From the NCBI RefSeq assembly GCF_014651115.1, contig NZ_BMWG01000011.1, forward strand, positions 1-64,000: a stretch of 64,000 bases of DNA, written 5' to 3'. This DNA is from Streptomyces inusitatus (GTDB lineage Bacteria; Actinomycetota; Actinomycetes; Streptomycetales; Streptomycetaceae). The translations under genes and the position numbers were made by a program. The notes under the pieces were generated by a model, which searched no databases, was not told where the DNA came from, and was given only the letters and a program-made list of their open reading frames with translations. Below, piece by piece: positions 17,696 to 25,921 of the stretch (its first letter is position 1; the number at the start of each line of letters is the position of its first letter).

Positions 17696-18189
17696 GGCCG
17701 CCGCCTTCACCGTCGTGATCGCCCTTGCCGCTGCGGGTGACAGCGGCCTTCGCACCCTTTCCTGTCTGATCGGTTGATGGTCGCCTACTTGGGGGCCGGT
17801 TGGGGACCGCGCGGTCTGGCGACGTCTTCCGGGGAGGGGCTGGACGGCGGGGCTGAGGGGCGCGCGGACGGGGTTGAGGTGGGCGGTGAGGGCTGTCCCG
17901 CCGTTGACGAGTGCGTGGGAAACGACAGACCGGTAGCCGCATCGGCGGATACCGTGGGCCAGGCGCACTCAGCGGTTCGGACGGCGTGGAACCGCTCTCA
18001 CCAGGAACGCTCGTTCTGCGGGACGCCCGCTGTGACGGTCCCCCACGAGTTGTCCCGTACCTCGTGGAGGAGGGCCGACCCGTTGTCCCAGGGAGGCACG
18101 GCCGGATTCAGGGGCTCCCGCCGCGGGGCGACAGCCATTGGCCGGAGGAGTGCCAGGCGGAAAGGACGCCTGGCAGGTAAGGAGATCGC
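17696..18189. other. Intergenic, hairpin leader before 18190
   Basis: No gene is recognisable on either strand. At 18152-18174 an 8-bp perfect stem (GCCAGGCG and CGCCTGGC, 7-nt loop) sits immediately before the ribosome binding site of the next gene. It could act as a 5' leader structure or as a terminator for upstream transcription. Confidence 0.45.
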
Positions 18190-18789
18190 ATGCTGAAGAG
18201 CCCGTCACCGATCCGTTGCCCCGAGTGCGCGAGCGAAGAGGCGCAGCCGCACCTGGTTGGGACGTCTGGCGGAAACCGGGAAGTCGTGTCCTTCACCTGT
18301 GTGCGGTGCGAGGCTCGCTGGTGGGCGTACGAGACGCCGACGGCAGTCGCGCCGAACTATATGGAGGCCTACGGCGACGCGCCGTCGCTGGCGGCGGAGG
18401 AGGCCGTCTTGGAGATGTGGCGGCAGGGGATCGCGGTGCGTGCGCAGGCGGCGAGAGCGGGCGATGGCACCCCGGTCGATCAGGGCGGCCTGCGGTTGTT
18501 CCTTCTGCGTCAGGCCGCGTTCGCCGACCGGACAGCGCGGAAGTGGGAGCTCGCCGTGTACTCGGACAGGGTGCCGTCAGGGAAGGTCGCGGAGGCGAGC
18601 GCGATGGCTGATGAGACGGCGGCCGCGCTTCTGCGGATCGATCTGGAGATGGACGGGATCCATGTGGAGAGCCCGCTCGGGCCCAGCTCGCCGGAGTGGA
18701 ACACTCCCGGTGGAGCACGTGCGTACGTGCGCACAGAGTATGTGGCCTGGCGGGAATGGAAAGGGGACTCGGCCGCCGCCTCCGGGTAA
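18190..18789 (+). CDS. Zinc-ribbon hypothetical protein
   Basis: 199 aa. The ATG is set by TAAGGAGA with a 6-nt gap. The N-terminus has a two-knuckle zinc ribbon: CPECASEEAQPHL and CVRCEARWW (Cys-x2-Cys ... Cys-x2-Cys). The rest is an alpha-helical, Ala/Glu-rich domain without recognised motif (AEEAVLEMWRQGIAVRAQAA, KVAEASAMADETAAALLRID). It has no signal peptide or membrane segment. Zinc ribbons of this type often bind nucleic acid or partner proteins, but the function is unknown. It is convergent with the ligase gene at 19026. Confidence 0.7.
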   Translation: MLKSPSPIRCPECASEEAQPHLVGTSGGNREVVSFTCVRCEARWWAYETPTAVAPNYMEAYGDAPSLAAEEAVLEMWRQGIAVRAQAARAGDGTPVDQGGLRLFLLRQAAFADRTARKWELAVYSDRVPSGKVAEASAMADETAAALLRIDLEMDGIHVESPLGPSSPEWNTPGGARAYVRTEYVAWREWKGDSAAASG

Positions 18790-19025
18790 CAGCTCGTGGG
18801 GGCCGGGCACCTGGACCGGAATCCCGGCCATGGGCCCGGCCCCTCATCCGGGCCCGGCCCCGATGCCGCCAGCGGGGCCGGTTCTCCCAGCCCCTGTGGC
18901 GCGCGGTCTGTTCGTGGGCACCGACTCGGTCGGCAGGGGCACGGGCCGGCCACGGCGGAGCCCGGAGTGCTCACCCGCCTGCGGCTGCGGCACGCTGAGC
19001 TCCTCCGGCCCGGCGACTCTTCCGA

Positions 19026-20594
19026 TCAGAGGCGCTTCCCTCTGCCGTGATCACTTGTCTGGCCGTCCGCTTCATGGAAGCGCGAGGCCAGAAGGCGTTT
19101 GAGTACCTTTCCACTGGGGCCGGTGGGCAGGGTCTCCGCGAACTCGACATGGCGGGGATGTTTGTAACCGGCCAGGCGGTCTCGACTCCAGGCGACTATG
19201 TCGGCCGCCAGCCCGGGGGTTTTCGTGAACTCCGGCCGGGCTATGACGACCGCGTAGATCTCTTCGCCCAGGAGGTCGTCCGGGATTCCGATCACCGCGG
19301 TCTGCTCGACGGCGGGATGTCGCATCAGCACCTCCTCGATCTCACGGGGATAGACGTTGTAGCCGCCGCGGATGATGATGTCCTTCTTCCGGTCGACCAG
19401 CCGCAGACAGCCGTCGGTCTCCAGCACGCCCAGGTCACCGGAGCGGAACCAGCCGTCGACCAGAACAGCGGCCGTCTCTTCGGGGAGGCCGAGATATCCG
19501 GTCATCACGTTGTGGCCGCGGACGACGACTTCGCCCGTGTCCCCCGCGGGCAGCAACTCGATGCGGTCCTCAAGGTCGGCACGAGCGATGCCGACCTCGA
19601 CGCCGGTGATCGGCGTCCCGACCGTGCCCGGCCGAGTGACCGACCCCGGTTGGTTGTAGGCGACACACGGGGAGGTCTCGGTCAGCCCGTACCCCTCGTA
19701 CACCGGGCAGCCGAACATCTCCTGGACCCGGTTCAGTACAGGTACCGCCAGTGCCGAACCGCCGCTGTACGTCCGTCGCAGCCGCGGCGCGGGCGCGCCG
19801 TTCGCCACTGCCTCCAGCAGGGCGTGATACATCGTCGGCACACCCATGAAGACGGTGCAGCCGTACAGGTCCATCAGTTCGAGTGCGGTGACCGCGGTGA
19901 ACCTGGGCATCAGGACGACGGCCGCGCCGATGTGGAACGCCACGCTCATCAGGCATGTCTGGCCGAAGGCGTGAGACAGCGGAAGACCGCAGAGCAGTAC
20001 GTCATCGGGGTGGACGTCGAAGGGGGATACGGCCGTCACCTCGATGTTGGTGACGATGTTGCGGTGCGTGAGCATGGCCCCTTTGGGGCGGCCGGTGGTG
20101 CCCGAGGTGTAGAGGACCGCGGCGATGTCGTCGGGGGAGGAAGGGAAGTAACCCGGGGCGGGAGGCGCCGGCTCACGCGAGTCAAGTCGTACGGCGTCAG
20201 GGTGCTCGACCCCGATGGTGAACAGTGTGACGCCGTCTCCAGCCGTCTTCGCCCCTTCGCCCACCGTCGTCTCCGCGCAGACCAGCGCACGTGCGCCACT
20301 GTCGGCCAGGATGAACTCGATTTCATCTGAACGCAGTTGTGTGTCCATCGGGACCACGGTGGCTCCCAGGGCGAGCGCGCCGTAGTAGACGATGGGGAAC
20401 AGGGGAGCGTTGGGCAGCAGCATCGCGACCCGGTCACCCGGCCGGATCCCGTGCCGCCGTAACTCGGCCGCGCAGGCGCGTGCCAGCTCCCACAGCAGCC
20501 GGTAGGTGAGGGAGGCGGATCCCCAGATCACCGCGGGCTCGTCCGGCCGCCGTGCCGCCGTGTCCGCGAGCACGGCGGCCAGCGGCCGGGTCAT
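19026..20594 (-). CDS. Acyl-CoA ligase, C5N-type (5-aminolevulinate activating?)
   Basis: 522 aa ANL-superfamily acyl-CoA ligase. Motifs: P-loop LYTSGTTGRPKGAMLTHRN (161-179), YEGYGLTETSPC, GWFRSGDLG, the hinge DRKKDIIIRGGYNVYPREIE, and the A10 lysine in PTGPSGKVLKR. In C5N clusters (AsuD1 of asukamycin, MoeA4 of moenomycin) such a ligase activates 5-aminolevulinate as its CoA ester before cyclisation to 2-amino-3-hydroxycyclopent-2-enone. Assignment rests on its position: its start overlaps the stop of the ALA synthase gene by ATGA, and it ends the minus-strand operon. By sequence alone it could also be a fatty-acid ligase. Confidence 0.8.
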   Translation of the reverse strand: MTRPLAAVLADTAARRPDEPAVIWGSASLTYRLLWELARACAAELRRHGIRPGDRVAMLLPNAPLFPIVYYGALALGATVVPMDTQLRSDEIEFILADSGARALVCAETTVGEGAKTAGDGVTLFTIGVEHPDAVRLDSREPAPPAPGYFPSSPDDIAAVLYTSGTTGRPKGAMLTHRNIVTNIEVTAVSPFDVHPDDVLLCGLPLSHAFGQTCLMSVAFHIGAAVVLMPRFTAVTALELMDLYGCTVFMGVPTMYHALLEAVANGAPAPRLRRTYSGGSALAVPVLNRVQEMFGCPVYEGYGLTETSPCVAYNQPGSVTRPGTVGTPITGVEVGIARADLEDRIELLPAGDTGEVVVRGHNVMTGYLGLPEETAAVLVDGWFRSGDLGVLETDGCLRLVDRKKDIIIRGGYNVYPREIEEVLMRHPAVEQTAVIGIPDDLLGEEIYAVVIARPEFTKTPGLAADIVAWSRDRLAGYKHPRHVEFAETLPTGPSGKVLKRLLASRFHEADGQTSDHGRGKRL

Positions 20595-21853
20595 ACCGCC
20601 TCCTTGACGGCCGAAGACGATCTCTTTCGCTCGGAGGCGGTCGGGATGCCCAGGTCGAGCCAGATCCCGGCGAGCGCCTCCGCGAACTTCTTCACATCAG
20701 TCGCGGTGTGGGTCGCCGACGGCGCGATCCGCAGCAACTCCTCACCCTCGCGCACGCTGGGAGCGTTGATGGCCTGCACATAGATGCGGTGCCGGCTGAG
20801 CAGTCGCGCCGATGCCCGCTTGCACAGTGCGTCGTCGCCGACGACCGCCGAGACGATGTGCGAATCCGAGGACTTGAAGGGGATGTCGGCCTCGTTGAGG
20901 AGACTGTGCAGCAGCCGGGCGTTCTCGGCGAGCCGCCGCCGTTCCACCTCCGCTCCCCGCAGATGCCGCACCGCGGCGAGTGCGCCCGCCGCGTTGGCCG
21001 GCGGCAGCGAGGTGGTGAAGACGAACGCACGGGAGACGGCTCTGACGTAATCGATGAGATCACTCGGACCCGCGATGTAGCCGCCCACCGTCCCGAGTCC
21101 CTTGGCGAGCGTGCCCATGATGACGTCGAACCGGTCGGCGACGCCCTCGCGCGCCGCGATCCCCGCGCCCTGCGGACCGTACATCCCGATCGCATGCACC
21201 TCGTCGAGGAACGTGGTCGCACCGAAACGCTCCGCCAGGTCGGCGATCTCGGCAAGCGGGGCGACGTCGCCCGACATCGAGTAGACCGACTCCAGCACGA
21301 TCAACTTCGGCAGATCCGGGTCGGTCTCGTCGAGTAACCGCGCCAGATGATCGACATCGTTGTGTCGGAATATCCGCTTGGTCGCGCCGCTGTGCCGCAG
21401 CCCGTCGATGATCGAGGCGTGGTTCAGGGCGTCCGAGAACACGACGGTGTCGGCCGGAGTGCCGGCGAGCACCGTCAGCGCACCGTCATTGGCGGCATAA
21501 CCGGAGGTGAACAGCAGTGCCGCGTCCTTGCGGTGCCAGTCGGCGAGCTCCCGCTCCAACTCGACGTGCAGGCGGTTGGTGCCGCCGATGTTGCGCGACC
21601 CCCCCGACCCCGCACCGAACTTGGACACCGCATCGTGTACCGCGGCCAGCACGAGCGGATGCTGTCCCATGCCGAGGTAATCATTGCTGCACCACACGTT
21701 CACCTCGGTTTCCCCTTCGGGGATACGTGCCACAGCGCTCGGGAAGTACCCGGCGCGCCTGCCGATCTGGAGGAACTCGCGGGCAGGAACCTTTACCGGT
21801 GTCGATTTATCTGTGAAGTGTTCCAGATGCGTTGGCATGGTCTCCGACTCCAT
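20591..21853 (-). CDS. 5-aminolevulinate synthase, C5N pathway
   Basis: 420 aa PLP-dependent alpha-oxoamine synthase. Visible: VWCSNDYLGMGQHP, GAGSGGSRNIGGTNRLHVEL, FTSGYAANDGALT, DALNHASIIDGL, FLDEVHAIGMYGPQG with Asp217, and the PLP lysine Lys251 in MGTLAKGLGTVGGY. It condenses glycine and succinyl-CoA to 5-aminolevulinate. Streptomyces make haem through the C5 glutamate route, so an ALA synthase in this genus is a marker of C5N-unit clusters (AsuD2, MoeC4). It lies 18 bp after the AMP ligase gene and overlaps the acyl-CoA ligase gene. A second possible start is the Met at position 6. Confidence 0.92.
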   Translation of the reverse strand: MESETMPTHLEHFTDKSTPVKVPAREFLQIGRRAGYFPSAVARIPEGETEVNVWCSNDYLGMGQHPLVLAAVHDAVSKFGAGSGGSRNIGGTNRLHVELERELADWHRKDAALLFTSGYAANDGALTVLAGTPADTVVFSDALNHASIIDGLRHSGATKRIFRHNDVDHLARLLDETDPDLPKLIVLESVYSMSGDVAPLAEIADLAERFGATTFLDEVHAIGMYGPQGAGIAAREGVADRFDVIMGTLAKGLGTVGGYIAGPSDLIDYVRAVSRAFVFTTSLPPANAAGALAAVRHLRGAEVERRRLAENARLLHSLLNEADIPFKSSDSHIVSAVVGDDALCKRASARLLSRHRIYVQAINAPSVREGEELLRIAPSATHTATDVKKFAEALAGIWLDLGIPTASERKRSSSAVKEAV

Positions 21854-21871
21854 GATGGGATTTGGTTTGCT

Positions 21872-23452
21872 TCAGGTGTGCGACACGTACTCCAGGCGGA
21901 GGCGTGGCTTATCAGGTTTTCCGGCGGAGTTCAGGGGAATTTTGTCGAGGATGTTTATCTGTTCGGGGACGTGCGCTGCCGAGAGAATATTGGCCAGGTG
22001 CCCGCGCACCTCGCCCATGCTCACCGAGACGCCCCGGCGTACGGTGATTGCCGCGTGCAGATGTTCCAGGCCGTCCTTTCCCAGGAAGCCGTATGCGACT
22101 GCCTGAGTGATTCTCGGAATTGTCATCATCGCGCGCTCGACCACGGTGGGGTACACCTTCACCCCGTTGATCTTGACCATCTCGGCGACCCGGTCCAGTA
22201 AGTGCAGGTAACCGTGCTCATCGCGGTATCCGATATCACCGGTGTGATACCAGCCATCACGGATCGCTCGCGCGGTCAACGCCTCGTCGAGATAGCCGTC
22301 CATGACATGCGGGGACCGAACCCGTATCTCTCCGGTCCGGCCGTCGCTGAGTGGAGATCCATTCTCCAGATCGCAGATGCCGATCTCGACACCGGGGAAC
22401 GGACGCCCCACTGTCGCCAGCAAGTCCGGTTCGGTGTGGTCCTCTGGTGCCAGGCAGCTGATCCTGGCGCTCTCGGAGGTGCCGTACTGCTGGAAGAGGA
22501 TGGACCCGAACAGCTTCACGGCTTCGGTGAGCCGGGCCGCCGCCGCCGGGCTTCCGGCGTAGTCGAGGTGGCGCAGGCTGCTCAGTCCGGCAGCTGCCGC
22601 ATCGCTCAGCCCCAGCTCTTCAAGGCGGTCGAGAATCTGATAGAGATGGCTGGTGGCCATGAAGGTCCGGGTCACCGAGTGCTCGCGCACCGAGTGAATC
22701 CAAGGGTCCGGTGCGAACGCCTCCAGCAGTATCAGCCGGCCGCGGTCGATCAGCGCGGCATCGGCCAACTGCGCGACCGTCTGGCTGAGCGGGGTGCCGA
22801 CCAGCGCCGTGATCTGCTCGGCCTCCCGACCCTGGGCGATCGTGCCGTACACCACACTGTCCCAGGACCGTCGTGACTTCCTGATCCCCTTGGGCCGTCC
22901 GGTGCTGCCGCTGGTGAACGCGATGGCCGCCAGGTCTTTTGGCGACCAGGGGGCGGGGACCGCGGGTCCCGGACCGCCGCCGGGCGTGACCTGCCGCGCA
23001 TCGGGCACATCGGGGCCGATCAGCGCGATACCGGCCGACCGCGCCAGCTCAGCCGCCCGGTCGGCGCTGTCCTGATCGGCGTACAGAGCCGCGGCCCCGG
23101 TGCTCCGGAGCATCTCCAGCTGATCGTCGATCGCGAGCATCTCGGTACTCGACCCCGGATTGGCCGACCGCAGATGTCCGACTGAGGCCCTGAGCAGATG
23201 AGCCGCGTGCCGGACAGCGAGGATGTCCGGGCTGTTCGACGCCGTCAGAACGCCGACGACCGTGCCGTGCCCCACGCCGGATTCGTGCAGGACCCGGTGG
23301 ATCCCGGTCACCGAGCGCAGATGCTCACCCCCGGTGATCCAGGAACCGCGATAGTGCAGCACCGGCCTTTCCGGCGCCTCCGCGAGAACGGAAAGCAGTT
23401 CGGCGACATAACCGCCCGCTGTCGCCCACCACTCCCGGATATCGGTTGCCAT
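21872..23452 (-). CDS. AMP-dependent ligase, probable amide synthetase
   Basis: 526 aa ANL enzyme, ATG at 23452 with GAGGGAGAG upstream; further in-frame codons upstream lie across the intergenic gap and are not used. Motifs: AFTSGSTGRPKGIRKSRRSW (179-198), FQQYGTSES, GWYHTGDIG, the hinge LDRVAEMVKINGVKVYPTVV, and the A10 lysine in IPLNSAGKPDKPRL. In C5N clusters the third gene of the trio (AsuD3, MoeB4) is an ANL-type amide ligase that joins the aminocyclopentenone to a carboxylic acid. Position beside ALA synthase supports that role. Alternatives are activation of an aryl or amino acid for the carrier protein encoded upstream. Confidence 0.75.
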   Translation of the reverse strand: MATDIREWWATAGGYVAELLSVLAEAPERPVLHYRGSWITGGEHLRSVTGIHRVLHESGVGHGTVVGVLTASNSPDILAVRHAAHLLRASVGHLRSANPGSSTEMLAIDDQLEMLRSTGAAALYADQDSADRAAELARSAGIALIGPDVPDARQVTPGGGPGPAVPAPWSPKDLAAIAFTSGSTGRPKGIRKSRRSWDSVVYGTIAQGREAEQITALVGTPLSQTVAQLADAALIDRGRLILLEAFAPDPWIHSVREHSVTRTFMATSHLYQILDRLEELGLSDAAAAGLSSLRHLDYAGSPAAAARLTEAVKLFGSILFQQYGTSESARISCLAPEDHTEPDLLATVGRPFPGVEIGICDLENGSPLSDGRTGEIRVRSPHVMDGYLDEALTARAIRDGWYHTGDIGYRDEHGYLHLLDRVAEMVKINGVKVYPTVVERAMMTIPRITQAVAYGFLGKDGLEHLHAAITVRRGVSVSMGEVRGHLANILSAAHVPEQINILDKIPLNSAGKPDKPRLRLEYVSHT

Positions 23453-23591
23453 GCTGATCTCTCCCTCTGCCCTGTCTCTCACTGGAAAGCCCTTGGGGGT
23501 GTGACAGAAATCAAAAGCAGCCGAGAACGGGCATCTCACGTGCGGGCGCGAGAGCTGGACGGTCAGGGCCCTCCTGATGAGGCCGCCGCTC

Positions 23592-24419
23592 TCAGTCGCC
23601 GGCGTACTCGGCACGCACCAGCCAGCTCCGCGAGGGCCCCTTGCGCTCCCGGGGCTGCACCTGGAACTGCCAGTCATCGTGTGTGGCACCCGGTTCGCCG
23701 GGCTCCTTGACCTCGCGTGTCCGCCAGCCGGCCGAGGCGAGATATTCCTCGGGCTCGTCGGTGCCGAACAGCCAGGGCGTGCCGTCCTCTTCCAGGTTGC
23801 GGCGGAACGCTCGGGAGAACGGGCTGCGCAGCAGTGCCTGGCTGACGAGATCCACCCCCAGCCAACTGCCTTGCGCCGAGGCCGAGCCGAGGGTGCGCAG
23901 GAGACCGGTCGCCTGTTCCGGGGTGAGGAAGAACAGCAGCCCTTCGGCGATCCACAGGGTGGGGCGGTCGCGGTCGAAGCCGGCCTGTTCCAGCTCTGGC
24001 AGCCACTCCCGGCGCAGGTCCACGGCCACTTCATGGCGGGTCACCCGCGGCTGTGCGCCCAGGTCGGCCAGCCGACGGCGCTTTTCCTCCAGCAGCGCCG
24101 GGAAGTCAACTTCGTACGCGGTCGCGTCGTCCGGCCAGTCCAACCGGAACAGACGGGTGTCCATGCCGGCGGCGACGAATACGATCTGGCGGACGGCGTT
24201 CTCCGCGAGGATCTGTTTGATGCTCTCGTCCAGGTACCGGGTGCGGATCGCGATGAACGGGGCCAGCCCGCTGCCCCGGTTCTTCTCCAGCAGCTCGAAT
24301 CCGCGTGGCGCTGCCAGCGCGCGGGCGTATGGGTCCTGGAAGATTGCCTGGTCTCCGCGTTCGGTCTCCAATGCCCGGGCCGCGGCTGTCCACTGGGCTG
24401 TGTACGACACTGTTTCCAT
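23592..24419 (-). CDS. SAM-dependent methyltransferase, LCMT/TIGR00027-like
   Basis: 275 aa. The N-terminus VSYTAQWTAAARALETERGD and the SAM motif IVFVAAGMDTRLFRL (79-93), followed by YEVDFPALLEEKRRRL and LWIAEGLLFFLTPEQATGLL, are characteristic of the leucine carboxyl methyltransferase-like family of actinobacteria. Members in biosynthetic clusters methylate hydroxyl or carboxyl oxygens. It lies between the carrier protein (23 bp upstream) and the AMP ligase (139 bp downstream), so a tailoring role on the cluster product is likely. Target atom unknown. Confidence 0.85.
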   Translation of the reverse strand: METVSYTAQWTAAARALETERGDQAIFQDPYARALAAPRGFELLEKNRGSGLAPFIAIRTRYLDESIKQILAENAVRQIVFVAAGMDTRLFRLDWPDDATAYEVDFPALLEEKRRRLADLGAQPRVTRHEVAVDLRREWLPELEQAGFDRDRPTLWIAEGLLFFLTPEQATGLLRTLGSASAQGSWLGVDLVSQALLRSPFSRAFRRNLEEDGTPWLFGTDEPEEYLASAGWRTREVKEPGEPGATHDDWQFQVQPRERKGPSRSWLVRAEYAGD

Positions 24420-24442
24420 CGATATGCCTTTCTTCGCGCGTG

Positions 24443-24685
24443 TCAGGCCGTGATGAAGAACGCTTTCTCGATCGTGGCCAGGGTCTGGAAGTTCTGGATG
24501 TCGATGTTGTCGAAGTCGATCTCCACGCCGGTGGTGCTCTCGACCACGTAGACCAGCTCGACGAAGGTCAGCGAATCGACCAGACGGGTCTGGATGAGGT
24601 TTTCCTCGGCGTCGATGGTCTGCCGTTCCGGATGCCGCCGCAGGATCCAGTCGCGGACTTCGTCAATGCTGCCTGTCACTGCCAT
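24443..24685 (-). CDS. Acyl/peptidyl carrier protein
   Basis: 80 aa. ATG chosen because AGGAG sits five bases before it; an in-frame GTG lies two codons upstream. The phosphopantetheine site is Ser38 in RLVDSLTFVEL, followed by the helix III pattern EIDFDNIDIQNFQTLATIE. Discrete carrier proteins of this form pair with aminoacyl-tRNA-synthetase-like ligases. Here the ligase and a dedicated phosphopantetheinyl transferase are the two genes directly upstream, and the transferase gene overlaps this one. The expected state is an aminoacyl thioester offered to the diiron oxygenase or to a ligase. Confidence 0.88.
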   Translation of the reverse strand: MAVTGSIDEVRDWILRRHPERQTIDAEENLIQTRLVDSLTFVELVYVVESTTGVEIDFDNIDIQNFQTLATIEKAFFITA

Positions 24686-25082
24686 GTGCACTCCTGTGGT
24701 CGGGGTTGGGGGCCGTGAACGCCACTGCCATGGCGCAGGAGGCGTCGTGGGTGATGCTCACCGCGATGTGGCCGACGGCGGCGAGCCGCGCGAGTTCGGC
24801 GGCCCGGCCGGTCAGCCGTACGACTGGCCAGCCGCCGTCGGCGGTGAGGATCTCGATACCGCGCCATGGCAGGGTCTGGTCCGGCACGTGGAACAGCTTG
24901 AACACGGCCTCCTTGGCCGCCAGCCGGCCCGCGATGCCTGGAATATCTGGTTCATCGGTGCTGTGGAAGAGGCGGATCTCCTCGGGAGAGAGCACCCGGG
25001 CCAGCATGGCCTTGTCGCTCACCAGGTCATGGACCCGTCCGAACGGGACCATGTCGATACCGACCCGGCCGTGTGCTGTCAC
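24663..25082 (-). CDS. AcpS-type 4'-phosphopantetheinyl transferase
   Basis: 139 aa. Family landmarks: VGIDMVPFGRV with Mg-binding Asp10, and AGRLAAKEAVFKLF with Glu58 and the Lys after it; late strands HIAVSITHDASCAMAVAF. It transfers phosphopantetheine from CoA to the Ser of a carrier protein. It overlaps the amino acid:carrier-protein ligase gene by ATGA and the carrier protein gene by about 20 bp, so it almost certainly activates that carrier protein. Housekeeping AcpS is usually elsewhere in the genome. Confidence 0.88.
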   Translation of the reverse strand: MTAHGRVGIDMVPFGRVHDLVSDKAMLARVLSPEEIRLFHSTDEPDIPGIAGRLAAKEAVFKLFHVPDQTLPWRGIEILTADGGWPVVRLTGRAAELARLAAVGHIAVSITHDASCAMAVAFTAPNPDHRSAHGSDRQH

Positions 25083-25921
25083 GGGAGTCGCGTGGCGGGG
25101 CCCCGGACCGCGGCCAGCGCCCGCTCCGCGGTGCCGTACGCGTCCAGCAGCACAGCCAGCCAGCGCTCAAGACCGAAGGCCACACAGCTGGTGAAGGCGT
25201 AGCCGGGTGCGTCGGCGAGCCGGATACGGCAGCGTTCGCCGAAGAAGTTGCGATGCGTATTGACCGACGCGATGGCCAGGTCACCGGTCTGGAACTCGTG
25301 CTTGACCGGGCTGAGCCTGGACATCAGCGCCCGTGTGCCGCTGTTTTCGAAGAACGGGTCCGAGGCGGCCACCCGCTTCAGGTCCAGTCCCAGCGCCGCG
25401 CCGAACGCGGTGATCCGCTCGGTGAAACCGGCCAGCACCTGTTGGGTGTGTTCGTAGGAGCCCAGGGCCACGATCTCCCGCATCCGGAAACTGGCCAGCC
25501 GCCGCAGCGGGACGTAGTGCTCCTCATTGCGGAAGCACTGGTTCACCAGGGTCACCAAGGTGTCCTGCCCGAGTTCGACGCCTTCGTAGAACAGGTAGGC
25601 GCCGAAGCAGGTCGAGTGCGGCAGGCCCAGCCGGGAATCCTGTAGGTCGGCCGGGGTGAACCGGCCGTTCGCCGGCTTGGGCGGAGCACCCGTCAGCTCC
25701 AATGGAGCCGCGACCAGAGCGAGGTGCGGGAAGTTCGTGTACACGTCGAACTTCTCCAGGTCCGACACGGGATATACCGGTGGCGGAAGAATCTCCCGGG
25801 CACCGGCTGCCCGGCCCCAATCGGTGAATACGCCGTCCAGTTCGCGCAGCAGATCGGTCTGGTCCGGGTCGAGAACGGCCAGTGCGCCGGAATGCGTGAT
25901 CGGTACGGAGTTCGCGGTCAT
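25079..25921 (-). CDS. Amino acid:[carrier protein] ligase (SerRS-like)
   Basis: 280 aa class II aminoacyl-tRNA-synthetase-like protein without a tRNA-binding domain. Motif 2 is visible in NQCFRNEEHYVPLRRLASFR and motif 3 in FTSCVAFGLERWLAVLL. The zinc ligands known for atypical SerRS homologues that load carrier proteins correspond to Cys129 (NQCF), Glu149 (RMREI) and Cys246 (TSCV). Such enzymes adenylate a small amino acid (Gly or Ala in studied cases) and transfer it to a phosphopantetheinylated carrier protein. The carrier protein and its activating transferase follow in the same operon. Which amino acid is used is unknown. Confidence 0.85.
   Translation of the reverse strand: MTANSVPITHSGALAVLDPDQTDLLRELDGVFTDWGRAAGAREILPPPVYPVSDLEKFDVYTNFPHLALVAAPLELTGAPPKPANGRFTPADLQDSRLGLPHSTCFGAYLFYEGVELGQDTLVTLVNQCFRNEEHYVPLRRLASFRMREIVALGSYEHTQQVLAGFTERITAFGAALGLDLKRVAASDPFFENSGTRALMSRLSPVKHEFQTGDLAIASVNTHRNFFGERCRIRLADAPGYAFTSCVAFGLERWLAVLLDAYGTAERALAAVRGPATRLP

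Noticed and set aside
21872..24034. 720-codon open frame extending the AMP ligase upstream across the methyltransferase gene
   Set aside because: The extra N-terminus translates the methyltransferase gene out of frame and shows no homology; ATG 23452 has a good ribosome binding site.
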